A stretch of DNA of 36,274 nucleotides from Clostridia bacterium (GTDB taxonomy: Bacteria; Bacillota; Clostridia; Oscillospirales; Acutalibacteraceae), in the NCBI GenBank assembly GCA_017399175.1, contig JAFQEE010000044.1, forward strand, positions 1 to 36,274, given 5' to 3'. The notes under the pieces are model-generated. The model made no database searches. It was not told where the DNA came from and saw only the letters and a program-made list of their open reading frames with translations. Below are positions 1-5,864 of this stretch, one piece after another. Every line of letters begins with the position of its first letter. The stretch's first letter is position 1. Both the position numbers and the translations under genes were made by a program.

Positions 1-131
1 AGATCTCTTACTTTGTTATCTGCCCAGACAAAAGGACGTTGTAAATCAGGCAATCCTATTCTGCCGATTCGGACGCCTCTAACTAAATCATCAACTTTAC
101 TTGGTATATTTTTAAATAATTCTGCTCCCAT
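1..131 (-). CDS. DUF262 (GmrSD/ParB-like nuclease fold) protein, N-terminal 43 residues only
   Basis: This leftward gene starts at ATG 131-129 behind a GGAG nine bases upstream and runs off the window edge. The visible residues include IGRIGLPDLQRPFVWADNKV, the hallmark N-terminus of DUF262 proteins: a conserved D-Q-R-P-F/Y-x-W that forms part of the ParB-like nuclease/NTPase site. Family knowledge: DUF262 is the GmrS-like half of GmrSD type IV restriction enzymes, and it also occurs in BrxU-like and other phage-defence proteins. It lies 21 bases after a Xre-type regulator on the same strand, so the two are probably one unit. Length, any DUF1524 HNH domain and the exact defence type cannot be seen. 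Confidence 0.75.
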   Translation of the reverse strand, partial: MGAELFKNIPSKVDDLVRGVRIGRIGLPDLQRPFVWADNKVRD

Positions 132-152
132 AACATTTCACTCCTAAACTAA

Positions 153-368
153 TTAGTTGGAAGAATCTGGTATTATTTCCACAATATCATCCATAGTACA
201 CTCAAGAGCTGTACATATCTTCACAAGAACATCACTTGACACAACGGCACCGTCTTTGCCCATTTTTGTAATGGTAGCAATACTGATACCTGCTTTTTCG
301 GCGAGTTCTTTTTTCTTCATATCACGGTCGATCAGTAGTTTAAATAACTTCTTATAACTTGCAGCCAT
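153..368 (-). CDS. Xre/Cro-CI family helix-turn-helix regulator, 71 aa
   Basis: This is a single-domain DNA-binding protein. The helix-turn-helix core is around residues 19-60, containing KKKELAEKAGISIATITKMG, followed by SSDVLVKICTALECTMDDI and an acidic C-terminus. The length of about 70 aa is normal for this family. The ATG at 368 has an AGGTG ribosome site six bases upstream. It directly precedes the DUF262 gene on the same strand, an arrangement typical of controller-type regulators of restriction or DUF262 cassettes in Firmicutes elements. It probably regulates its own operon. An A+T-rich stretch upstream (388-425) contains TACTA/TAGTA half-sites that could be its operator. Confidence 0.85.
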   Translation of the reverse strand: MAASYKKLFKLLIDRDMKKKELAEKAGISIATITKMGKDGAVVSSDVLVKICTALECTMDDIVEIIPDSSN

Positions 369-593
369 GTTACACCTCGTTTAAAATAGTTAGAATAACT
401 TTACTATAATAAATTAGTATAGCACAAAGAACGCTTTCTCTCAATATATTTCAGCAAAAATATTGAGATTTCAGCATTTTTCTTGTTCTCTTATATATAG
501 ATGACAAAAACAACAAAACGTAACGCTTAAAAATCAAATTTTGTCGAACGGTACAATACTGTGTCGATTTCTTTGTAAATAATAACCAATGTT
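369..593. other. A+T-rich intergenic region, no gene supported
   Basis: This region holds the presumed promoter and operator of the leftward Xre-DUF262 pair, around 388-425 with TACTA...TAGTA half-sites. It also contains the 3' flank of the membrane miniprotein gene. A leftward reading frame spanning 451-666 has no ribosome site and overlaps the better-supported miniprotein gene, so it is not accepted. Confidence 0.4.
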
Positions 594-761
594 TTATGCA
601 AAAATCTTTCCTATCAACCACAATACCCAACCAATAACAGCTAACACAATCAACATAGTAGAACAACCTGTTCCACCATTTGAATTATTATTTTTACAAC
701 CACCCGAACCGTTGCCGGAAGAGGTCATCTTAAATGCATAAAAGTCATTAAGGGCGGGCAT
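594..761 (-). CDS. Small Gly/Asn/Cys-rich single-pass membrane protein, 55 aa
   Basis: I do not recognise a named family. The ATG at 761-759 sits behind AAAGGAG with eight bases spacing, and a promoter-like TTGAGA-16-TATAAT lies at 821-794 on the same strand. The protein begins MPALNDFYAFKMTSSGNG. It then has a short Gly/Asn/Ser linker holding two cysteines (GGCKNNNSNGGTGC). It ends with one hydrophobic helix (STMLIVLAVIGWVLWLIGKI) and FA. There is no charged cytoplasmic tail. It could be a small membrane effector, an exported peptide or an immunity or toxin component. The position next to a cargo defence gene and the element regulator suggests an element-specific role, but this is inference. 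Confidence 0.7.
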   Translation of the reverse strand: MPALNDFYAFKMTSSGNGSGGCKNNNSNGGTGCSTMLIVLAVIGWVLWLIGKIFA

Positions 762-793
762 AGCTTCAGCTCCTTTGAGTTTATTTCGTATAC

Positions 794-821
794 ATTATAT
801 AATTAAAAAAGACATTCTCAA
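794..821 (-). promoter_or_regulatory. Sigma-A-type promoter for the membrane miniprotein
   Basis: Read leftward, TTGAGA (821-816), a 16-base spacer and TATAAT (799-794) lie 33 bases before the start codon at 761. The -10 is perfect and the -35 deviates at one position. Confidence 0.55.
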
Positions 822-845
822 TATATCTGAGGATCAGTGTCCCAA

Positions 846-899
846 AAAACGGACTGAAATCGACAGAAAATTTCTCTAAACAGTCCTATAAAACGGACT
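846..899. promoter_or_regulatory. Direct and inverted repeats in the divergent control region
   Basis: AAAACGGACT occurs at 846-855 and again at 890-899, a 44-base period. An inverted AGTCC at 882-886 pairs with the second copy. The repeats lie between two divergent promoters and are likely operator sites for an element regulator; this is inference. Confidence 0.4.
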
Positions 900-915
900 T
901 TAATGGTTTGAGGGG

Positions 916-944
916 TTGAAAAAAGAACTTTTGTTCGGTATAAT
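916..944 (+). promoter_or_regulatory. Sigma-A promoter of the sigma-like regulator gene
   Basis: TTGAAA (916-921), a 17-base spacer and TATAAT (939-944) form a near-consensus promoter. The spacer contains the inverted repeat GAAC-TTTT-GTTC, a plausible operator. Transcription would start near 951, which rules out translation from the GTG at 951. Confidence 0.75.
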
Positions 945-974
945 TCACATGTGATAAAAAACGAGGTGATAAAA

Positions 975-1931
975 ATGGTATTTCAGAAAGAGCTTTTTGA
1001 AAAAGGTTTTGACAGTAGAATTTTTGGAGAAAATATGCCGGGAAGCATTGAAGATTTGCGTAAATATTACCGTAAAAATGATTTTACTGTTAAGTATCAG
1101 TCGTATAAGCGACCGATAGAAGATAACGGTGAGGCAAAAATATATAAAAAGGCTTGTGAGCAATTCAAGAGCGCATTCATCAAAGCGATATGTGATGAGA
1201 ACGGCAAAAACAAACGTAAAAACCTTATGAATTTTACTAAGAACGCACCCGTTGTGGTTCTTGAGGAAGCCGATGAGAAATACATCATCGGAGAGGTTAT
1301 GAAAATTGTAAATGATGAAACTGTTTTATCCGATGCAATAGAGGCTTTTACTGATATGTGGAATTGGCAATTCGAAGAGGCTATTGCAAAGGAATTTGAC
1401 AATATGGGAATTAAACCGACAGACAATCCTGATGATGTTGACTTTTCGGATGAGCTTGCACTTAAAATTCTTGACAGTGTGGCAGATACCGCTGTTGAAG
1501 AAACTGTTTCGCTTTTGCTTCAGGTGCAGAATGTCCCGGGTATTATCAGTGCCTGCGTAAAGCATCCGCAAAGAGAGGATTTCACTAACATAAAGAATAA
1601 TTACGACAGAAACAACTTTCTTCGAAAATGGTACGGTGCATATAAAGATAAAAACGGCAAATGGGTTTTCCCCGAAGTGGTCGGATTTAATGAACTGCAT
1701 GAGTATGAAGTTCCGTATTCTGAAAACCCTGCAACCTATACAGAGCTTCTTGATATCAAGAACAAGTTTTTGCAATGCCTTTGTGAAGAAGACCGAATTA
1801 TTTTTAGGCTAACGGAAGGCGGATATACACAAAAAGAAATTGCAAAAGTTCTGAACTTTAAAAGTCAGGGAACTGTTGCAAAACGAATTAGAAAGATGCA
1901 TAAGGAAATTGAATTTTTCCGCAAATTCTAA
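975..1931 (+). CDS. Sigma-70 region 4-like DNA-binding regulator, 318 aa
   Basis: The last ~60 residues contain a helix-turn-helix of the sigma region 4/LuxR type (EEDRIIFRLTEGGYTQKEIA, then KVLNFKSQGTVAKRIRKM). The rest is charged, helical and unlike a full sigma factor, with no obvious region 2. I chose ATG 975, behind GAGGTG with six bases spacing, rather than the in-frame GTG 951. The GTG lies only seven bases after the -10 hexamer and would fall at or before the transcript start. Proteins of this kind are common near the regulatory end of Firmicutes integrative elements and may control element genes. A strong terminator follows at 1947, so it is transcribed alone. Confidence 0.65.
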   Translation: MVFQKELFEKGFDSRIFGENMPGSIEDLRKYYRKNDFTVKYQSYKRPIEDNGEAKIYKKACEQFKSAFIKAICDENGKNKRKNLMNFTKNAPVVVLEEADEKYIIGEVMKIVNDETVLSDAIEAFTDMWNWQFEEAIAKEFDNMGIKPTDNPDDVDFSDELALKILDSVADTAVEETVSLLLQVQNVPGIISACVKHPQREDFTNIKNNYDRNNFLRKWYGAYKDKNGKWVFPEVVGFNELHEYEVPYSENPATYTELLDIKNKFLQCLCEEDRIIFRLTEGGYTQKEIAKVLNFKSQGTVAKRIRKMHKEIEFFRKF

Positions 1932-1946
1932 ATTTATATATTTTTT

Positions 1947-1975
1947 GAACTCCGAGAAATCGGGGTTCTTTTTTT
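1947..1975 (+). terminator. Rho-independent terminator
   Basis: A nine-base-pair stem (GAACTCCGA / TCGGGGTTC, one T-G wobble) with a GAAA tetraloop is followed by a run of T, 16 bases after the regulator stop codon. Confidence 0.9.
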
Positions 1976-2305
1976 ATGCCTAAAAAACATTTTATAAAAT
2001 TTTTCAACTTTTTTCGGCAAATTGGAATATTTTTTGAAATTTATAACTGTTTATGGGTGAAGGGCGAAAAAAGGCTCTTTTTTACAACTGAATGACCGTC
2101 CGAAAGTGATACTACGCCAAGACCTCGAAAGAGCGAGCGTGAAGACGCTGCGGTGAGATTCCGGGGCAGGAACTATTTCGGGTGAAACGGCAAAAATCGG
2201 CTTTTGATATGTAGTTAATGAAATTACCCTGCAGACAAAATTAAACACCTTACAGAGAAAAAATTCCTCGAAAATCAACCCGAAACGCTACAGTAAAAAA
2301 GGAGT
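1976..2305 (+). ncRNA. Structured, relatively GC-rich non-coding stretch upstream of the mobilization module
   Basis: No convincing gene is present on either strand. The middle (about 2090-2200) is clearly richer in G+C than its surroundings and holds local hairpins, for example AGCGT-GAAG-ACGCT at about 2134-2147. It lies between a terminator and the first gene of the module, so it may be a 5' leader RNA, a regulatory RNA or part of a transfer origin. The type is a guess; only the absence of coding signal and the composition are observed. Confidence 0.35.
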
Positions 2306-2323
2306 GTGATAGTTATTCCGACA

Positions 2324-2485
2324 ATGACGAAAAAGCGAAAGGAAGAATGGTCGTTTTTCCTGAACGAAAGAAACAGAATCACTCACAATCTGCTTTGTAG
2401 AAGGTGCAGGCTTATCTGCAAGCAAAGCTTCAGGGCAGAGATAATTGAGTGTCCTAATTACTATTCAAAAAGGAGTAATAAGTAA
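2324..2485 (+). CDS. Small Cys-rich basic protein, 53 aa
   Basis: I know no named function. The residues MTKKRKEEWSFFLNERNRIT precede a compact four-cysteine cluster, LLCRRCRLICKQSF...IIECP. The spacing C-x2-C-x3-C-x10-C suggests a small metal-binding knuckle. The stop codon overlaps the start of the RepA_N gene (TAATG), so the two are translationally coupled. The start is uncertain. AGGAG at 2300-2304 is 19 bases from ATG 2324 but about 10 from an in-frame ATT (2315), giving a possible Ile-Pro-Thr-Met start. The basic charge and position suggest nucleic-acid binding in element replication or transfer. Confidence 0.65.
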   Translation: MTKKRKEEWSFFLNERNRITHNLLCRRCRLICKQSFRAEIIECPNYYSKRSNK

Positions 2486-2835
2486 TGAAGTATTATTCAA
2501 GTGCCGAAATGCAACAGCATAATTTCTATCGCATGCCTAAGGTGCTGATTTGTGATAAAAAGTATCGGGCGCTTTCAAACAATGCGAAGCTCCTTTATGC
2601 GATTATTCTCGACAGGGCAAGTTTATCTGAAAGCAATGCATGGATTGATGAGCAGAACAAAGTGGTGGTTTTCTTGACTATTGACGAAGCCTGCAAGCTG
2701 CTCAATATCGGTCATAACACAGCAACAAAGATTTTCAAAGAGCTTGACGATTATGGTTTGATTGAACGGAAAAAACAAGGCTTCGCAAGGGCAAATATCA
2801 TTTATCCGAAACTGCCTCAACCAACCGAAAAATAA
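2485..2835 (+). CDS. RepA_N-type replication initiator winged-helix protein, 116 aa
   Basis: The protein has the N-terminal winged-helix domain of RepA_N initiators (KVLICDKKYRALSNNAKLLY, then AIILDRASLSESNAWIDEQN and FLTIDEACKLLNIGHNTATK). Family knowledge: these proteins bind the origin of low-GC Gram-positive plasmids and of many integrative elements. Full plasmid initiators are about 300-350 aa with a host-specific C-terminal domain; this one stops just after the DNA-binding domain. It may be a regulator or a minimal initiator for replication of the excised circle. The ribosome site AAGGAG lies seven bases upstream of the ATG. Confidence 0.8.
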   Translation: MKYYSSAEMQQHNFYRMPKVLICDKKYRALSNNAKLLYAIILDRASLSESNAWIDEQNKVVVFLTIDEACKLLNIGHNTATKIFKELDDYGLIERKKQGFARANIIYPKLPQPTEK

Positions 2836-3019
2836 ACTTTCCGTATTCCGCTTTTAGGAAAGAAATAAGACTGAGAGTTAAATGAGGCTATATACTATCC
2901 GAGAAGAAGAATATATAGCTTTAATTAAAATAAGTAATAGCTTTAAGTATATAAGGCGGTGCGGATTTTGATGCGAATGTAGGCTTGTAAGTGATTTCTT
3001 CTTCGGCTCGTATAAAAAC
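2836..3019. other. Non-coding stretch after the RepA_N gene
   Basis: No supported gene. It contains CCGAGAAGAAGAA (about 2899) and a near-complementary TTCTTCTTCGG (about 2998), a possible long-range pairing, plus A+T-rich sequence that could hold an origin of replication next to the initiator gene. This is suggestive only. Confidence 0.3.
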
Positions 3020-3080
3020 TTTAGGGAACAAACTGACTGAAAATGAGTGCAATTTGTTCCCTAAAATTTTGCGTTTTTTT
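3020..3080 (+). terminator. Long inverted repeat with T-tract
   Basis: A perfect 13-bp inverted repeat (TTTAGGGAACAAA / TTTGTTCCCTAAA) at 3020-3032 and 3053-3065 flanks a 20-base loop and is followed by a T-run at 3074-3080. It could terminate the rep transcript. Since it begins the region before mobC, it could also be part of the transfer origin. Confidence 0.65.
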
Positions 3081-3118
3081 ACATAAATATAGCCATCAGG
3101 CAGATTGGAGGAACGTTA

Positions 3119-3160
3119 ATGTACCTTAATTTTAATTGCCGATATGAAAGCTCGGCTTAG
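3119..3160 (+). CDS. 13-residue leader peptide candidate
   Basis: A tiny frame (MYLNFNCRYESSA) starts at ATG 3119 with a strong GGAGG seven bases upstream, and is followed ten bases later by a 13-bp hairpin. This layout resembles a translated leader controlling downstream genes. It could also be a chance frame. Confidence 0.4.
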   Translation: MYLNFNCRYESSA

Positions 3161-3169
3161 AGAAAGGCT

Positions 3170-3248
3170 TACGCTGTAGGACTTCAGTCCTATAGTGTAA
3201 CAAGCAGGGAGTTTGTATTGCAAATTCCAATGGGAAGGGCGGTCCCTT
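3170..3248 (+). promoter_or_regulatory. Hairpin region upstream of mobC, candidate oriT or attenuator
   Basis: The first hairpin (3170-3199) has a 13-bp stem, TACGCTGTAGGAC / GTCCTATAGTGTA, with two G-U pairs and a TTCA loop. A second short hairpin, AAGGG-CGGT-CCCTT, lies at 3235-3248. The stretch sits directly before the MobC-relaxase pair, where transfer origins of such elements normally lie. No nick site is assigned. With the leader peptide just upstream it could instead act as an attenuator. Confidence 0.45.
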
Positions 3249-3280
3249 AAACCCCGAATATCAAATAAAGGAGTTTTCAA

Positions 3281-3442
3281 ATGGAAGACAAACGAAACAA
3301 GAGTATCTATGTAAGGGTTACTCTGAAAGAAAAAATCAAGATTAATGCCAAGGCAAATAAATGCGGGCTCAGCTTATCTGAATATATCAGACAGGTCTGT
3401 CTTGGTTACGAGCCGAAAGAAATTTACAGGAGGAATAAATAA
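3281..3442 (+). CDS. mobC: MobC-like ribbon-helix-helix relaxosome protein, 53 aa
   Basis: A short beta strand (KSIYVRVTLKEKIKINAKAN) is followed by KCGLSLSEYIRQVCLGYEPK, the ribbon-helix-helix pattern of MobC/Arc-type accessory proteins that bind oriT and help the relaxase nick DNA. The length is short but typical of element-borne versions. AAAGGAG lies nine bases before ATG 3281, and the stop codon overlaps the relaxase start as TAATG, so the two are co-translated. This neighbourhood is the main support for the MobC role, because the domain itself is generic. Confidence 0.75.
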   Translation: MEDKRNKSIYVRVTLKEKIKINAKANKCGLSLSEYIRQVCLGYEPKEIYRRNK

Positions 3443-4758
3443 TGGCAACTACAAGATTATGGAAAGTATCGGGTTCTCTGAAAAAGGTTTTAGATTATGC
3501 TGAGAACCCTGAAAAAACATCACTTCAGAATGTAATTGACTATGCGAGCGATGAAACAAAAACAGATAAAGAGTTATTTGTTACGGGTATCAACTGCACT
3601 GCTGAAAATGCTTATGAAGTGATGACTGAAACGAAAATGCACTTTGGCAAAAAAGATAAAGTGGTGGCTTATCACGGATATCAGAGCTTCAAAGAGGGTG
3701 AGGTCACTCCCGAGGAGTGTCACGCCATTGGCATCGAAACTGCAAAACGACTGTGGGGTGACAGGTACGAGATACTTGTAACAACTCATTTGAACACAGA
3801 AAACCACCTACACAATCACTTCGTTTTTAATTCCGTGTCCTTTGTTGACGGAGAAAAATTCAGGTTTAAAACAATGGATATTATTGCACTTCGTGAGATG
3901 TCTGACGATGTGTGCAGGGAGTACGGCAAGAGCGTTCTTGAAAATGCACCCTTTTATGGCAACAGCTCAGTTTATTGGGTGCACAGAAACGGTGGTCTCA
4001 CTCAGACGGATATTGTAAAGGACGATATCGATATTGCAATTGCTCACGCTTACAGTCCGCAGTCATTTGTGCAGAATATGATTGATATGGGTTATCGCTT
4101 CAACCGAGGAATTTTTAATGAGTATCCGTCAATCTTTGTGCCGGGAAGAAATAAGCCTATAAGATTAAAGTCCTTCGGTGAGGATTACACAAGGCAGAGA
4201 ATCTTAGAAAGAATCCACGCTAACCGTTATACACGTCCGCTGAAGATTAAATTCTACTTTCCGATATACAGGATTTACGGAAAACGAAAGCCCACATGGG
4301 CAGACAGCATTTTGGTGCTGTTTGAAGCGTTACTTGCAATTCTTGAGCTGATGCTGGCAAAGCCTGAGGAAAAGCAGCTACCCATATCACCCGAGCTGAG
4401 ATTCGAGATGCAAAAGCTCGATAAATATATCAAACAACAAGAGTTCCTGACAGCTTACAAGCTTGAAACTGTCGAGGAGCTCTCTTCTTTTATCGGTACT
4501 CTGCAATCAAAAATGGACGAACTTCTTGAACAAAGAAAACAGCTTGACAATAAAATACGCCGTGCAGCAACACCCGAAATTGAGGCGGAGTACAAAGCCG
4601 AAAGAAGAAAGCTTTCGGGTGAGCTTGCAGTTGTCCGCGAGGATATTGCAACCGCAAAGGACATTGAAAAAGAGTCATCAAGACTTGTTCGCATCCTTGA
4701 AAATGAGTATGCACTTGAAGCAAAACAGAAAATCAAAAACAGAGAAATGGAGAGATAA
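3442..4758 (+). CDS. Relaxase / mobilization nuclease (MOBP-type), 438 aa
   Basis: This is a Relaxase-family (PF03432) protein that nicks oriT and pilots the strand during transfer. The metal-binding motif III is clear at residues 116-131 (HLNTENHLHNHFVFNS), with the H122-x-H124-x-H126 triad. The upstream part contains INCTAENAYEVMTETKMHFG and AYHGYQSFKEGEVTPEECHA, typical of the family. The C-terminal third has a hydrophobic patch (about residues 288-308) and a long charged coiled coil (about 345-435). The total length fits mobilizable elements. The start overlaps the mobC stop, and the ribosome site AGGAGG is inside mobC. The stop is two bases before the ParB-like gene. Confidence 0.92.
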   Translation: MATTRLWKVSGSLKKVLDYAENPEKTSLQNVIDYASDETKTDKELFVTGINCTAENAYEVMTETKMHFGKKDKVVAYHGYQSFKEGEVTPEECHAIGIETAKRLWGDRYEILVTTHLNTENHLHNHFVFNSVSFVDGEKFRFKTMDIIALREMSDDVCREYGKSVLENAPFYGNSSVYWVHRNGGLTQTDIVKDDIDIAIAHAYSPQSFVQNMIDMGYRFNRGIFNEYPSIFVPGRNKPIRLKSFGEDYTRQRILERIHANRYTRPLKIKFYFPIYRIYGKRKPTWADSILVLFEALLAILELMLAKPEEKQLPISPELRFEMQKLDKYIKQQEFLTAYKLETVEELSSFIGTLQSKMDELLEQRKQLDNKIRRAATPEIEAEYKAERRKLSGELAVVREDIATAKDIEKESSRLVRILENEYALEAKQKIKNREMER

Positions 4759-4760
4759 AT

Positions 4761-5636
4761 ATGAATAAAGTTAATAACATTCAGGGCTTAAGCTATGTAA
4801 ATCCTGAGGGAATTGTGCCCTTTGAAAACAACCCCTTTGAGGTAAGAGATGATGAGGAAATGAAAAGCCTTATTGAGAGTATAAGGGAATACGGAATCTT
4901 AACACCTCTTATAGTCAGCCGTCAGGGCAGACGAGGTGATGTGATTCAGCTTGTATCCGGTCACAGAAGATTATATGCTGCAAAGGAGCTTGGTCTTCAG
5001 GTAGTTCCCGTATCATATGTAACAATGACACCTGCCGAAATAGAAATTGCGGTTGTGGACAGTAATCTTCAGAGAGAACACATCTTACCGAGTGAAAAAG
5101 CAAAGGCTTATAAGCTGAAAATGGAAGCTCTTAAAAAGCAGGGTAAACGAACAGATTTAACTTCGGACCAAGTTGGACCGAAGTTGGCTGTTGAGAAAAT
5201 TTCAGACGAGGATAGTGCATCTCAGGTTAAAAGATATATCCGCCTTAACAATCTGCTCCCTGAACTGTTGAAAATGGTTGATGAGGAAAGAATTGCGCTC
5301 ACACCTGCAGTTGAGCTTTCTTATCTTACCGCAGATGAGCAGAAATGGCTTCTTGAAACTATTGAAACAGAAGAAGCGACTCCGTCACTTTCACAGGCTC
5401 AGGAGATGAAAAACCTATCTCAGGCAGGAATGTTGGATATGGACCAAATCTTTTCAATAATGGTAAAACCCAAGGCAAATCAGAAAGAGGTAATAAAAAT
5501 CAAGATTGAAGTTGTCGATAAATATCTTAAAGGCTGTACTACTCCCAAAGAGCGTGAGGATTTTCTACTCAAGGCGTGTGAGTATTACAGCCGTTTTTTA
5601 CAGCGACAGAGAAATAAAGACAGAGGTGCGAGATAA
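4761..5636 (+). CDS. ParB/RepB/Spo0J-family DNA-binding protein, 291 aa
   Basis: A ParB N-terminal domain spans about residues 12-105 and includes LVSGHRRLYAAKELG (the GHRR CTPase motif). The segment LQREHILPSEKAKAYKLKME leads into a helix-turn-helix region. Family knowledge: ParB proteins bind and slide on DNA from parS sites and help segregation or gene control. No ParA partner is visible, so it may act as a regulator or stabiliser of the excised form rather than in classical partition. The ribosome site is GGAGAG before ATG 4761, within one transcript with the relaxase. A 27-base gap follows. Confidence 0.88.
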   Translation: MNKVNNIQGLSYVNPEGIVPFENNPFEVRDDEEMKSLIESIREYGILTPLIVSRQGRRGDVIQLVSGHRRLYAAKELGLQVVPVSYVTMTPAEIEIAVVDSNLQREHILPSEKAKAYKLKMEALKKQGKRTDLTSDQVGPKLAVEKISDEDSASQVKRYIRLNNLLPELLKMVDEERIALTPAVELSYLTADEQKWLLETIETEEATPSLSQAQEMKNLSQAGMLDMDQIFSIMVKPKANQKEVIKIKIEVVDKYLKGCTTPKEREDFLLKACEYYSRFLQRQRNKDRGAR

Positions 5637-5663
5637 TTCGCACCTTTGATAAGGAGGTCAAGT

Positions 5664-5864
5664 ATGAGTAAAATTGATATAAATGATTTAAGTAAAAATC
5701 CTGATTACTGTTTTGCGGCTTTGAAGCTGATTGAGCAGTTATTCAGGGACGGGAAAATTCCCGAGTATATGTTCCGCAACATTTTAAGCGAATATGCGGA
5801 CATTGTTGACGAAACTGAATTTGTAAAAGGAAACCACAATCAGATAAAGGAGGAATGTGCATGA
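5664..5864 (+). CDS. Conserved-looking 66-residue protein upstream of the recombinase
   Basis: The function is not recognised. The start is ATG 5664, behind a perfect AAGGAGG with seven bases spacing; a TTG further upstream is not needed. The protein is acidic and helical (SKIDINDLSKNPDYCFAALK, then EQLFRDGKIPEYMFRNILSE). Its TGA overlaps the recombinase ATG (ATGA), so both are translated together. Small helical genes often precede serine recombinase genes in Firmicutes elements. An accessory role in excision is possible but is not shown by sequence. Confidence 0.75.
   Translation: MSKIDINDLSKNPDYCFAALKLIEQLFRDGKIPEYMFRNILSEYADIVDETEFVKGNHNQIKEECA

Noticed and set aside
451-666. Leftward 71-codon frame rich in aromatic and basic residues
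   Set aside because: It has no ribosome site, and it overlaps the 55-residue membrane protein gene, which has a clear promoter and Shine-Dalgarno in another frame.
951-974. GTG start eight codons upstream for the sigma-like regulator
   Set aside because: It lies seven bases after a near-perfect -10 hexamer, so it would sit at the transcript start without a ribosome site. ATG 975 follows GAGGTG.
2051-2278. Leftward frame in the GC-richer region
   Set aside because: No ribosome site, unusual composition, and it crosses hairpins; treated as non-coding.
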